Below, piece after piece: positions 33,753-42,721 of a stretch of DNA of 64,000 nucleotides. The DNA lies in the NCBI GenBank assembly GCA_964528605.1, contig CAZGSV010000001.1, positions 52,005 through 116,004 on the forward strand. Reading direction: 5' to 3'. Positions within the stretch are counted from its first letter, which is position 1; every line of letters begins with the position of its first letter. Origin of the DNA: CAZGSV01 sp964528605 (lineage in GTDB: Bacteria; Armatimonadota; Zipacnadia; CAZGSV01). The notes under the pieces were generated by a model. It made no database searches and was not told where the DNA came from. It saw only the letters and a program-made list of their open reading frames with translations. The position numbers and the translations under genes were made by a program.

Positions 33753-34859
33753 GTGAAACACGGGCCCTTGATGCTAATCTGCCTTGCCCTGGCGCTCTTT
33801 GGAACGCCCTGGGTGATGGCTGCGCCGCTCTCGCCTTTGCTGATTGACCTCAGCGCCTTCACCCCCAACTATCTGGGCCAAACCAGTGCCGCCGGCGGCG
33901 GACAGGAGGAATCCGCAATAATGATCGTCAGACCGCAGCCATACGAAGTCATCCAACGAGCAGAGGGCGCCGCCGAGGTGAGCGTGCGGCTGGCACAGCC
34001 CGCGCCCGCAGCGTGCATCGCGCAGGTCAAGTGCGCGGGCGAGGCTATCGTTTGTGAACGGGCTCTTTCGCCGGGGCAATCCGAGGTCGTGCTGCCCGGC
34101 GTCCCCGAGGGCGGCTGGTATACCCTCGTGGTGAGCAGCGGAGGCAAGGAAGTCGCCTCCGTGCCCTTTGGCGTCGGCGATGTGTTCCTGGTCGCCGGGC
34201 AGTCAAACGCTGGCGGCAACGGCGATGGCTTCATACCGGACCACTCTGGAATGGTCTCCGTGAAGGCCTGGGAACAGGACCTCTGGTTGCTGGCCACCCG
34301 GAGAGATGAGCGCATGCACCCCGAGATGCAGCCCGGGTCGGCGTGGCCGATTCTGGGGGAACTGCTGGCGACCGCTCGCGGCGTGCCCATCGGCTTCATC
34401 AACGTCGCTCGCGGCGGCAGCAACACCGACCAGTGGCTGCCCGCCAATAACGACCTCTATCCTCGGCTGCCGAGCGCGCTCAAGCAGTACCAGGTGAGCG
34501 CGATCCTATGGCACCAGGGAGAGTCGGACGCGGCCTCGGGCTGGCCCACGGAGAAGACGCGCGCCAACATGGAGACCATAATCCGCCAGTCGTGGCAGGA
34601 CGCGGGATGGCAAGTGCCTTGGTACCTCGCCTTCGTCAGTTTCATCCCCGGGCTGGAGCAGGAGAAGATGGACGCGACGCGGCTGGCGCAGAAGCAACTT
34701 TGCCAGGAAGGGCTCGCGCACTTAGGGCCCGACACCGACGTCTACGTTGACCCCGACACCATGCGCCACGACCATCTGCACTTCAATGGCGTCGGGCTGC
34801 GGGTGCACGCGATCCTGTGGTTCATGACGCTTACTTGGGGCGCTCCGGGTAGCGGCTAG
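33753..34859 (+). CDS. Exported SASA-type carbohydrate O-acetylesterase (CE6/sialate esterase family)
   Basis: A 368-residue SGNH-fold esterase with a signal peptide (MKHGPLMLICLALALFG, GTG start). The block I motif LVAGQSNAGG carries the nucleophile Ser, ILWHQGESDA is the oxyanion/acid block and the closing RHDHLHFNGVGLRVHA contains the catalytic Asp-x-x-His. The family removes O-acetyl groups from sialic acid or from xylan and similar polymers, which fits the sialidase-like and glycosidase genes of the window. An N-terminal beta-sandwich of about 100 residues precedes the esterase domain. The substrate is not known. Confidence 0.85.
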   Translation: MKHGPLMLICLALALFGTPWVMAAPLSPLLIDLSAFTPNYLGQTSAAGGGQEESAIMIVRPQPYEVIQRAEGAAEVSVRLAQPAPAACIAQVKCAGEAIVCERALSPGQSEVVLPGVPEGGWYTLVVSSGGKEVASVPFGVGDVFLVAGQSNAGGNGDGFIPDHSGMVSVKAWEQDLWLLATRRDERMHPEMQPGSAWPILGELLATARGVPIGFINVARGGSNTDQWLPANNDLYPRLPSALKQYQVSAILWHQGESDAASGWPTEKTRANMETIIRQSWQDAGWQVPWYLAFVSFIPGLEQEKMDATRLAQKQLCQEGLAHLGPDTDVYVDPDTMRHDHLHFNGVGLRVHAILWFMTLTWGAPGSG

Positions 34860-34977
34860 CCTGGCTTCGCGCCGGCAGCCGCGAGGTTTCACTGACCCGG
34901 CGGCCGGTCTCCGTCGTTGACTGGAACGGAAGGGGTGCCGGTGCTTGTTGGCCCGGCACTTTAGACGACAAGGGTAG

Positions 34978-36417
34978 GTGAGTACTGTGGCTCAGTCGGT
35001 GCGCGACATCCTGGCGCTCTGCCAGGAGAGAAGCGTCGAGATGATTGATTTCAAAGTCGTTGACCTCGTGGGGCGCTGGCATCACCTCACTATGCCGGTC
35101 TCCCTGCTCGACGAAGAACTAATGGCCCAGGGCATGGGCGTGGATTCCTCCTCTTACGCTGGTTACCGTTCCGTGGAGCAGGGCGACATGCGGGCGGTGC
35201 CCGACCCCGCCACCGCGTGCCTAGACCCGTTCTGGGAGCGACCGACCTTGAGCCTCACTTGCTCACTGGTCCAGCCCGACGGCAGCCCCTACGAACGCGA
35301 CCCCCGCGGCGTGGCCACGCGCGCGCAGCAGTATGTTGCCGCCACCGACGTCCCCGGGGAGGCCGTGTTCAGCCCTGAGTTGGAGTTTCACGTCTTCGAT
35401 GCGCTCCGCTTTCGCCTAGGCGACCACTACTGCTGCTACGAGGTGGACTCCAGCGAGGCCTGGTGGAACACCGAGAAGGCCGACCCCTCCAACCTGGGCT
35501 ACAAGGTGCGCCGCCAGGGCGGCTACCAGGTCGCTCCCCCGGCCGACGCCCTCCATGACCTGCGGAGCGAAATGGTTGCAGAGATGCTCGCGCTCGGCAT
35601 CCCCGTCAAGTACCACCATCACGAGGTCGGCAGCGCGGGCCAGTGCGAGGTCGAGGTCTTCTCTGAGTCGCTGCTCAAGATGGCTGACGCCACCATGTGG
35701 ATGAAGTACATCATTCGCAACGTCGCCCGCCGGCACAATCAGATTGCCACCTTCATGCCCAAGCCGCTCTTCGCCGAGGCTGGCAGTGGCATGCACGTGC
35801 ACCAGTTCCTGCGCGACGGCGACCGGTCTCTCTTCTACCGCGCGGGAGGCTATGCCTGCCTGAGCGACCTGGCGCTGCACTACATCGGCGGCCTGCTAAC
35901 CCACGCGCCTGCCCTGCTCGCCTTCACCAATCCCAGCACCAATTCCTACCGGCGCCTGGTGCCCGGCTACGAGGCTCCCGTAACTCTCTTCTTCTCGGTC
36001 GCCAACCGGACGGCCGCCGTCCGCATCCCGGGTTACTCGCTCAACGAAACCGAGCAGCGGATTGAGTTTCGTCCGCCCGACGCGACCTGCAACATCTACC
36101 TGGCGCTGGCCGCCATGCTGATGGCTGGCCTGGATGGCATCGAGCGCAAGATTGACCCCAGCGCCGCCGGCTTCGGCCCCTACGACATTGACGTCTTCGA
36201 GATCCCGCAGGAGGAGCGCGCCAGAATGCCGGCGGTGCCGACCAACCTCAACGAGGCCATGCGGGCGCTCGAGCGCGACCACGAGTTCCTGCTCCCCGGC
36301 GGGGTTTTCAGCGAGGACTTGATCTCCGCCTGGATTGACTACAAGCGTACCCGCGAGGTGACGCCCATGGCGGCGCGGCCCCATCCCCTGGAGTTCGAGT
36401 TGTACCACGACCTTTAG
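34978..36417 (+). CDS. Glutamine synthetase family protein, GSI-beta-like
   Basis: A 479-residue GSI protein (ATP-dependent glutamate + ammonia to glutamine). Present are the VSPELEFHVFD-like FSPELEFHVFD strand, EVGSAGQCEVEV, KPLFAEAGSGMHVHQF and the ATP-binding NPSTNSYRRLVPGYEAPV. The C-terminus (LLPGGVFSEDLISAWI, ending EFELYHDL) is like the enterobacterial beta type. At the place of the adenylylated Tyr of E. coli GlnA (NLYDLP) the sequence reads DVFEIPQEE, so the modifiable Tyr is replaced by Phe. The GTG start follows a weak ribosome-binding site. A second, alpha-type glnA lies at 42722-44053; this copy may be specialised. Confidence 0.9.
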   Translation: MSTVAQSVRDILALCQERSVEMIDFKVVDLVGRWHHLTMPVSLLDEELMAQGMGVDSSSYAGYRSVEQGDMRAVPDPATACLDPFWERPTLSLTCSLVQPDGSPYERDPRGVATRAQQYVAATDVPGEAVFSPELEFHVFDALRFRLGDHYCCYEVDSSEAWWNTEKADPSNLGYKVRRQGGYQVAPPADALHDLRSEMVAEMLALGIPVKYHHHEVGSAGQCEVEVFSESLLKMADATMWMKYIIRNVARRHNQIATFMPKPLFAEAGSGMHVHQFLRDGDRSLFYRAGGYACLSDLALHYIGGLLTHAPALLAFTNPSTNSYRRLVPGYEAPVTLFFSVANRTAAVRIPGYSLNETEQRIEFRPPDATCNIYLALAAMLMAGLDGIERKIDPSAAGFGPYDIDVFEIPQEERARMPAVPTNLNEAMRALERDHEFLLPGGVFSEDLISAWIDYKRTREVTPMAARPHPLEFELYHDL

Positions 36418-36496
36418 TCGCGCTCGTTGACTACTTCGCCCTCGCGCCCATAATGGTGCGTCGGCCCGCCTGTGGCGGGCAAGCGAGGTGAGCGCC

Positions 36497-37426
36497 GTGG
36501 ACCTCAAAGGCTTCATCGCCAGCCAGAAGAAAGCCATCAGCGAAGCGGTGGGCAGCGGCACCGCCCTCGTCGCTCTCTCGGGCGGGGTTGACTCCTCCGT
36601 TGTGGCCGTGTTCGGCCACCAGGCGCTGGGCCCGCGGCTCACCTGCCTCTTCATTGATGACGGGCTCATGCGGGAGAGGGAGGGCGCCAGCGTCCAGCGT
36701 ATGTTCGCTGAACTGGGCATCAAGGTCCAGATCCTGGACAAGGCCCAGGAGTTCTTCGCGGCGCTCAAGGGCAAGACGGACCCCGAGGAGAAACGCAAGG
36801 CGTTCCGGGACACCTTCTACGCCACCCTGGGCGAGGCCGTGCGGGCGGCGGGCGCCGGCTTCATGCTGCAAGGCACCATCGCCGCCGACGTGGTGGAAAC
36901 GCAAAAGGGCATCAAGACCCAGCACAACGTCCTGGAGCAGATAGGCCTCGATCCCAAGACTTACGGCCTTACCATCCTCGAACCGCTGAAGGCCCTCTAC
37001 AAGCCCGAGGTGCGGCAGGTGGGGCGCGCCCTGGGACTGCCGCCGGTCATCACGGAGAGGATGCCCTTCCCCGGCCCGGGACTGGCCACGCGCGTGGTGG
37101 GGGAGGTGACGCCGGAGCGCGTCGAGACGGTGCGCAAGGCCACGGTGATCGTCGAACAGGAAGTCGGCGACCTGCGCCCCTTCCAGGCCTTCGCGGTGCT
37201 ACTGAGCGACCACGCCACCGGGCTGAGGGACGGCAAGCGCGAGTTCGGCGAGATAATCGTCGTGCGCGCCGTCCATTCCACTGACGCGCTCAGCGCCACG
37301 GCGGTCGAGGTGCCTTGGCCCACGCTGAACACGCTGCAGCAGCGCATCTGCGCGGAAGTGCCCAACATTGTGAAAGTGCTCTACGACCTTACCCCCAAAC
37401 CGCCGAGCACTATCGAGTACATCTAA
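36497..37426 (+). CDS. guaAb: GMP synthase ATP-pyrophosphatase subunit (stand-alone GuaAb type)
   Basis: A 309-residue ATP-PPase and dimerisation unit of GMP synthase, which adenylates XMP for amination to GMP. The PP-loop ALSGGVDSSVVA, the LQGTIAADVVET segment, KTQHNV, and the C-terminal FPGPGLATRVVGEVTPER and PPSTIEYI are all typical. The class I glutaminase domain present in ordinary bacterial GuaA is absent, as in archaeal two-subunit enzymes, so a separate GuaAa should exist elsewhere. An AGGTGA ribosome-binding site is spaced correctly for the GTG at 36497; a GTG at 36488 overlaps it. It follows the GS gene by 79 bases containing a small GC hairpin. Confidence 0.92.
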   Translation: MDLKGFIASQKKAISEAVGSGTALVALSGGVDSSVVAVFGHQALGPRLTCLFIDDGLMREREGASVQRMFAELGIKVQILDKAQEFFAALKGKTDPEEKRKAFRDTFYATLGEAVRAAGAGFMLQGTIAADVVETQKGIKTQHNVLEQIGLDPKTYGLTILEPLKALYKPEVRQVGRALGLPPVITERMPFPGPGLATRVVGEVTPERVETVRKATVIVEQEVGDLRPFQAFAVLLSDHATGLRDGKREFGEIIVVRAVHSTDALSATAVEVPWPTLNTLQQRICAEVPNIVKVLYDLTPKPPSTIEYI

Positions 37427-37460
37427 GGGAGAGTGGCCAGTACAGGTGGGCGGTGGAGGG

Positions 37461-38195
37461 CTAGTAGGCGTAGAGGTTGCCGTAGGGCCGGCGGGACTGC
37501 GGCGTGAGTTTCACGAACTCTTCGCGCCGGAGGCCCGTGGCGTCTAGGCCGACGGCCTCGGAGTACTCGGCCAGCCAGCGGGTCAGCGCGTCCCAATCGC
37601 CGTCGCTGATTTCGGACCGCCCGACCTCCTTGCCCAACTGGTAGTCCTCCACCTGCCCGCGCACGTAAAGCACGCCGCCGTGCATGCCGGTCGCGACGCG
37701 GTTCCCGGTCACTGGCTCGCCCCGCGGGCTGGTAAGCCCGAGCACCACCAACACCCCACCCGCCATATACTCGCCGAGAAAGTCCCGGGCCGTGCCGCCC
37801 GCTATCACCACGGGGAACCGCTCGCCATAGGACTTCATGTGGATGCCGACGCGGTAGCCGACGTCTCCCTTGACGAAGATTCTGCCCCCCCGCATGGAGT
37901 AGCCGACGATGTCGCCGGCGTTGCCGCGCACAATCACGGCCCCCCGGTTCATCGCGTTGCCCACGCCGTCCTGAGCGTTGCCGTTGACCGTTATCTCCGC
38001 CCCGTCCATGAAGGCGGCCAGGTCGTTGCCGGGCACGCCGTTGATGGTGATGCGCAGGTCGCCGTCAAGCCCGGCGCCGAGGTAGCGCTGGCCGTTGACG
38101 TTGTCGAGGATCAGTTCCTTCTCGCCAGCGGCAGCGGCCTGGCGCACGCGCTCGTTGAGTTCGCGGTAGTGTAGGCGCGCAGCGTCAACGCGCAC
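37461..38195 (-). CDS. Glutamate synthase GXGXG-domain subunit (GltB3 type)
   Basis: A 244-residue protein made of the right-handed beta-helix (GXGXG) domain that ends the large subunit of ordinary glutamate synthase and holds its parts together. The repeats are visible as QRYLGAGLDGDLRI, GNAQDGVGNAMNRG, GNAGDIVGYSMRGG and GDVGYRVGIHMK. Here it is a separate gene, as in archaeal-type split GOGAT. The GTG at 38195 with GGAGGT upstream is chosen, three bases past the reductase stop; the longer frame from 38255 would overlap that gene. It is last in the run starting with gltB1. Confidence 0.88.
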   Translation of the reverse strand: MRVDAARLHYRELNERVRQAAAAGEKELILDNVNGQRYLGAGLDGDLRITINGVPGNDLAAFMDGAEITVNGNAQDGVGNAMNRGAVIVRGNAGDIVGYSMRGGRIFVKGDVGYRVGIHMKSYGERFPVVIAGGTARDFLGEYMAGGVLVVLGLTSPRGEPVTGNRVATGMHGGVLYVRGQVEDYQLGKEVGRSEISDGDWDALTRWLAEYSEAVGLDATGLRREEFVKLTPQSRRPYGNLYAY

Positions 38196-38197
38196 CG

Positions 38198-39478
38198 CTA
38201 GACCTCCATCCCCGGTCCCTCGACCAGATGCTTGCGGTAGTCCTTGGGCAGCCAAACGAGGCCGAAGTCGTCGCGCAGCAACTTGTCCTTGAAGAGGGCC
38301 ACGTTGGCGCGGTCGCGGATCAGGCCGGTGATGATGCCCGCGCGGCTGATGTCGCCAACGAAGATGCTCCCCACCACGGTGTCGTCCTTGATGACGACCT
38401 TCTTATAGGTCCCGTTCTGCTCGTCGGCCCGCGTCATCACTTCGTAGTCTTGGCCGGCGGGGTCGGTCACCCCCACGGAGATGGTGGGCACGCCCGCTAT
38501 CTCCACCGCGTTCATCGCCAAGCCGCCGTCGTAGTGCGCCTCCGTCCCGGCCATGTTTGCGCCCGCCACGCGGCCCTGCAGCATCGCGTTGGGCCAGATG
38601 GCGATGGTGCGCTGCTCCGCCGAGAGCAGGTCGTAGGCCTGCGTCACATCGCCGGCGGCGTAGATGTCCTCCACGCTGGTACGCATCTGGCGGTCCACGA
38701 CAATGCCGCGATCCAGGTTGAGCCCCGCCTCGCGCACGGGCTCCAGGTTCGGGCGCACGCCGATGGCAACAATGAGCAGTTCGCAGTCAACCGTGCCGCC
38801 CTCGCGCAGCACGACCCCGGAGATCTTGCCGTTCCGCTGCCTTGGGTCAAAGACGGTGTTCCCGGTGATCAACTCGCACCCGGCCGTGCGCAGCGCCTGC
38901 TCGACCAGCTGCGAGGCCTTCTTGTCAAAGGTCAGGCTGAGCACGCGGTCCGCCAACTCCACAACCGTGGTGCGGATGCGCCGCTCTATGAGCGCCTCGG
39001 TCGCCTTCAGCCCTATCAGCCCGCCGCCGAGGACGACGGCCCGCGTCACTCCCTCGCGTTCGATGTAGGCCGCGATGGCTCTCGCGTCATCCCAGGTAGT
39101 GAAGTTGAAGACTCCCTCCACCGCGTCCTCCATGAAGGGTGGGCGAATCGGCACTCCACCACAGGCCACCAGCAGCCGCTCGTACCCAAGCCTCGACCCG
39201 TCCTCCACCTCCACTTCCTTCGTGGCCGGCCGCACCGCTGTGGCCTCCACGCCCAGCAGCGCCTCGACGCCGTTGCGGGCGTAGAAATCCTCGTCGCGCA
39301 GAGGCATGCGGCTCTCGTCAACCAGCCCGCCTAGCAGGTAGGAGATCAAAGGCCGCGAGTAGGCGACGTAGGGCTCGTCCGAGACCACGGTGATAGGACC
39401 CTCGCGGTCGGTCTTGCGGATGGCCTCGATGGCCCCTACGGCGGCGGCGGAGTTGCCCATAATCAGGTACTTGCTCAC
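38198..39478 (-). CDS. FAD/NAD(P)-dependent oxidoreductase of the split glutamate synthase
   Basis: A 426-residue pyridine nucleotide-disulfide-type reductase. The FAD loop is at the N-terminus (YLIMGNSAAAVGAIEAI), the NAD(P) loop at VVLGGGLIGLKATEAL and the second FAD motif at DIYAAGDVTQAYD. It resembles rubredoxin/nitrite-reductase-type reductases rather than GltD. The GTG start at 39478 overlaps the stop of the ferredoxin gene as GTGA, which rules out the long frame to 40201. Together with the ferredoxin it should pass electrons from NAD(P)H to the FMN subunit of glutamate synthase. Confidence 0.88.
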   Translation of the reverse strand: MSKYLIMGNSAAAVGAIEAIRKTDREGPITVVSDEPYVAYSRPLISYLLGGLVDESRMPLRDEDFYARNGVEALLGVEATAVRPATKEVEVEDGSRLGYERLLVACGGVPIRPPFMEDAVEGVFNFTTWDDARAIAAYIEREGVTRAVVLGGGLIGLKATEALIERRIRTTVVELADRVLSLTFDKKASQLVEQALRTAGCELITGNTVFDPRQRNGKISGVVLREGGTVDCELLIVAIGVRPNLEPVREAGLNLDRGIVVDRQMRTSVEDIYAAGDVTQAYDLLSAEQRTIAIWPNAMLQGRVAGANMAGTEAHYDGGLAMNAVEIAGVPTISVGVTDPAGQDYEVMTRADEQNGTYKKVVIKDDTVVGSIFVGDISRAGIITGLIRDRANVALFKDKLLRDDFGLVWLPKDYRKHLVEGPGMEV

Positions 39479-39918
39479 GGCGTCGCCTCCACCAACAGCA
39501 GGGCCTCGTTGGGACAGTTCTTCACGCACGCCGGCAACTCCGCGCCGTAGCATAGGTCGCACTTGGACGCGATCTTGCGCTGCGCGCTGCGCTGAATCAC
39601 CCCGAACGGGCAAACCATGAGGCACATCCAGCAGCCGACGCACTTGTCCTCGTCGCAGAGCACCGCGCCGGTCTCCTGCTCGCGCCGCATCGCGCCGGCC
39701 ACGCAGGCATCGAGACAGGGCGCCTCCTCGCAGTGGCGGCACTGCAGGGCAAAAGACACGAAGTCGTGCTCCTCCACCAGCACGCGCGGCTCGGGGCGGG
39801 GAAACTCCCCCTTGTACGCCTTGATTATGCGGCGCGACTTCGAGTGCTGCACCACGCAGTGAATCTCGCACAGCCGGCAACCGATGCAGTGCTCCTCCTG
39901 GATCAGGATGCGCTTCAT
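39475..39918 (-). CDS. Multi-cluster 4Fe-4S ferredoxin of the split glutamate synthase
   Basis: A 147-residue ferredoxin of the HycB/DMSO-reductase-B type. Four cysteine groups can be read: CIGCRLCEIHC, CRHCEEAPCLDAC, CVGCWMCLMVCP and CDLCYGAELPACVKNCP, enough for up to four [4Fe-4S] clusters. It follows the FMN synthase gene by 6 bases and overlaps the FAD reductase by 4, so the three are translated together. It is the likely electron carrier between reductase and synthase. Confidence 0.9.
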   Translation of the reverse strand: MKRILIQEEHCIGCRLCEIHCVVQHSKSRRIIKAYKGEFPRPEPRVLVEEHDFVSFALQCRHCEEAPCLDACVAGAMRREQETGAVLCDEDKCVGCWMCLMVCPFGVIQRSAQRKIASKCDLCYGAELPACVKNCPNEALLLVEATP

Positions 39919-39924
39919 CCGACC

Positions 39925-41445
39925 TCACCACGCCTCCCCGGCAGCCTTGAGGCCCAACAGCCGCAACTCGGTGTCGTTCAGGCCAATGCCGCGCAACTGC
40001 TCCCGGTTGCCGCGCAGCGACTCGATGGCGTTGATGCCCATGCCGCCGAGCATCTCTTTGATCTCCAGCGACCACGCCCGCAGCAAGTTGACCAAGCGCC
40101 GCGTGCCGATCTCCGGATTGAGTCTCTTGGTCAAGTACGGGTCCTGGGTGGCAATGCCCCAGTTGCACTTGCCCGTGTAGCATTTCTGACATAGGTGGCA
40201 ACCGAGCGCCACCAGCGCGGCGGTGCCGATGTAGACGGCGTCGGCGCCCAGAGCGATCGCCTTGATGACATCCGCGCTGCTGCGGAAGCCGCCCCCCGCC
40301 AGCAGCGAAGCCTGGTGGCGGATGCCCTCCTCGCGCAACCTCTGATCCACGACCGCGACGGCCATCTCGATGGGGATGCCCACGTTGTCGCGGATGGCCG
40401 TGGGAGCCGCGCCCGTGCCCCCGCGGATGCCGTCAATGCACACCGCGTCCGCGCCCGCGCGCACGATGCCGCTCGCAATGGGGGCCACGTTATGGACCGC
40501 CGCTATCTTCACGAAGACCGGCTTGCGGTAGCGCGTGGCCTCCTTGAGGGCGAAGATCAGTTGGCGCAGGTCCTCTATCGAGTAGATGTCGTGGTGGGGC
40601 GCCGGCGAGAGGGCGTCGGTGCCCACGGGGATCATGCGCGTGCGCGATACTTCCTCGCTCACCTTCTCGCCCGGCAAATGGCCGCCGATACCCGGCTTCG
40701 CCCCTTGCCCTATCTTGATCTCGATGGCTGCGCCCGCCTCCAGATAGCGCGGGTCAACCCCGAACCGGCCCGAGGCCACCTGCACGATGGTGTGCTCGCC
40801 ATACTTGTAGAGTTCCCGGTGCAGCCCGCCCTCGCCGGTGTTGTACATGGTGCCGAACTCGCTGGCCGCCCGGGCCAATGACAGACAGGCGTTGTAGGAG
40901 ATGGAGCCATACGACATGGCGCTGAAAAGAATGGGCGTCTCGAGCAGCAACTGCGGTGCCAGTTCGGTCTTCAGCGTCGCCGCCGGCCCCCGCTGGTCTA
41001 TCTCGACCCTGTCCGGCTTGCGCCCCAGGTAGGTGCGCAGTTCCATCGGCTCGCGGAGCGGATCAATGGAGGGATTGGTGACCTGCGAGGCGTTGAGCAC
41101 CATGTGATCCCAGTAGACCGGGTAGGGCCGGTCGCACCCCATGCCCGTCAGCAGCACGCCGCCGCTCTCGGCCTGCCGATAGAGGTTGCGCATATGCTCG
41201 GGTGACCAGTTGGCGTTGGGCTTCACGGGCAACGGCGTGTGCTTCACCGCCAGCGCCCCCGTAGGGCACAGCCACACGCAGCGGCTGCAGCCAACGCAGT
41301 TGCGGCTCTCCGTGTAAACGGCGTCGTCCTCCGGGTCGTATTGGTGCGAGTCGTTGGCGCACTGCCTCACGCACACCTGGCAGGCGATGCACTTGTCGTC
41401 ATCCCGCTCTATGGTGAACTCGCCTACGGTCAGCGGCAGCGGCAT
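39925..41445 (-). CDS. Glutamate synthase FMN/central domain with N-terminal ferredoxin (GltB2 type)
   Basis: A 506-residue protein. Residues about 15-70 form a two-cluster ferredoxin (CIACQVCVRQC and CVGCSRCVWLCP); the rest is the FMN-binding TIM barrel that joins ammonia to 2-oxoglutarate and reduces the imine. ILFSAMSYGSISYNACLSLA, GIRGGTGAAPTAIRDNVGIP and LAGGGFRSSADVIKAIALGAD are diagnostic, and CHLCQKCYTGKCNWGIATQDP is the 3Fe-4S-type cysteine set. Split from the glutaminase and GXGXG domains as in archaea. It is 6 bases from gltB1 and 6 from the ferredoxin. Confidence 0.93.
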   Translation of the reverse strand: MPLPLTVGEFTIERDDDKCIACQVCVRQCANDSHQYDPEDDAVYTESRNCVGCSRCVWLCPTGALAVKHTPLPVKPNANWSPEHMRNLYRQAESGGVLLTGMGCDRPYPVYWDHMVLNASQVTNPSIDPLREPMELRTYLGRKPDRVEIDQRGPAATLKTELAPQLLLETPILFSAMSYGSISYNACLSLARAASEFGTMYNTGEGGLHRELYKYGEHTIVQVASGRFGVDPRYLEAGAAIEIKIGQGAKPGIGGHLPGEKVSEEVSRTRMIPVGTDALSPAPHHDIYSIEDLRQLIFALKEATRYRKPVFVKIAAVHNVAPIASGIVRAGADAVCIDGIRGGTGAAPTAIRDNVGIPIEMAVAVVDQRLREEGIRHQASLLAGGGFRSSADVIKAIALGADAVYIGTAALVALGCHLCQKCYTGKCNWGIATQDPYLTKRLNPEIGTRRLVNLLRAWSLEIKEMLGGMGINAIESLRGNREQLRGIGLNDTELRLLGLKAAGEAW

Positions 41446-41451
41446 CTTCCT

Positions 41452-42504
41452 CTACCCCTTCAACTCCCCGACCACCGGCTCTCCCGCTTTGGGCGCCCAC
41501 ACCGTCTCCGGCGAGGGGCAGATCGCTCTGATGGCGCATTCCTCGCTGGCCAGGAACAGCAGATCGTTATCTCGCCCCGCCACCAGGGGGCGCAGTTTGA
41601 TGCGGTCGGTCAGCCCCACCATGCCGCGGTCGTAGCCGACCACGATGCCAAAGGGGCCGTTGACCAGCGCGCCGCCGTAGGTGATGCGCAGCGCCTGCGC
41701 CAGCTGACGACGCTCTTCCGGCAGGCGCTCGATCTCGTCCCAGAAGCGCGCGCACAAGACCTCGGCTACGTTGTCGAAGCCGAGAGAGTGGCGACGCACG
41801 AGCAGATCGAAGAGGTAGGCCAAGACCTCGGTGTCGGTGAACAGATTGCACTCGTAACCGAAGTTGGCCAGGTAGCGCTTGTTGATCCCGTAGGAGGATA
41901 TCTCGCCGTTGTGCACGACCGACCAGCCCAGCAGACCGAACGGATGCGCGCCCCCCCACCAACTCACGCTGTTAGTGGGAAAGCGCCCGTGTCCCGTCCA
42001 GGTATAACCCTGGTATTCCTCCAGGCGGAAGAAGCGGGAGATGTCCTCGGGGTAGCCCACGCCCTTGAAGATGCCCATGTTCTTGCCGCTGGAACCGACG
42101 AAGGCGTCGGCGATGTGCCCGTTGACGTGCATCACCGCGCGCACCACGTAGTCGTCCTCCGTGAGGGCGCCGTTCAATCTCTCTGCGGGCGCGCGCAGGA
42201 AATAGCGCCAGAGCAGCGGCTCGTTGCTGATGCCGTCGGTGCGACGCGTGGGGACGGGCTCGGCGTGGTCCACCACGAGCTGCTGCCGCAGGTAGGCCTC
42301 GGTTTCCTCCTTGGCGGCCTCGCTGCCGTAGATGAGATGGAAAGCGTAGTGGTCGGCCCAGTCCGGGTAGATGCCGTAGCCGGCGAATCCCCCCCCTAGG
42401 CCGTTGGTGCGCTCGCGCATGACCGCCATGGCCGCAGTGATTGTGTCGCCGCTCAGCCGCCTGCCGGCCTCGCTCATTACGGCGGCGATGCCGCAGGCGC
42501 TCAT
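41452..42504 (-). CDS. Class II glutamine amidotransferase of split glutamate synthase (GltB1 type)
   Basis: A 350-residue Ntn-type glutaminase that would supply ammonia to the FMN subunit. The N-terminus MSACGIAAVMSE puts the nucleophile Cys at position 4, so three residues (MSA) must be removed to free it. The later HNGEISSYGINKRYL and GRFPTNSVSWWGGAHPFG segments match the glutamine-binding site of class II enzymes. The ATG at 42504 is chosen over an ATG at 42552 because the longer N-terminus has no counterpart. It lies 217 bases after glnA and 6 before gltB2. Confidence 0.9.
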   Translation of the reverse strand: MSACGIAAVMSEAGRRLSGDTITAAMAVMRERTNGLGGGFAGYGIYPDWADHYAFHLIYGSEAAKEETEAYLRQQLVVDHAEPVPTRRTDGISNEPLLWRYFLRAPAERLNGALTEDDYVVRAVMHVNGHIADAFVGSSGKNMGIFKGVGYPEDISRFFRLEEYQGYTWTGHGRFPTNSVSWWGGAHPFGLLGWSVVHNGEISSYGINKRYLANFGYECNLFTDTEVLAYLFDLLVRRHSLGFDNVAEVLCARFWDEIERLPEERRQLAQALRITYGGALVNGPFGIVVGYDRGMVGLTDRIKLRPLVAGRDNDLLFLASEECAIRAICPSPETVWAPKAGEPVVGELKG

Positions 42505-42721
42505 GTCTTTCTCTTGTCGGATCTGTGCCCTGGTCACGGCTGTCAGTCTCAAACCCTGGAGATCGCTTCAGGCCGTCTGCAAGCCCGTGCAGGGAAGGCC
42601 TAGGCTGGCGTCCAGAAGCCAATAACAGCCCGCCGCCGCGTTCCGTTCCCAGGCGGCCCGCCCGCTCGGGGCAAAACAGCTTAGCAGGCCCCCACCGAGC
42701 CGTAAAGGGGCCTCGCGCCGC

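Noticed and set aside
39479..40201. N-terminal extension of the FAD reductase frame to 667 residues
   Set aside because: The extra part overlaps the ferredoxin gene in another frame, and the GTGA overlap at 39475-39478 with the FAD loop just after gives a clear start.
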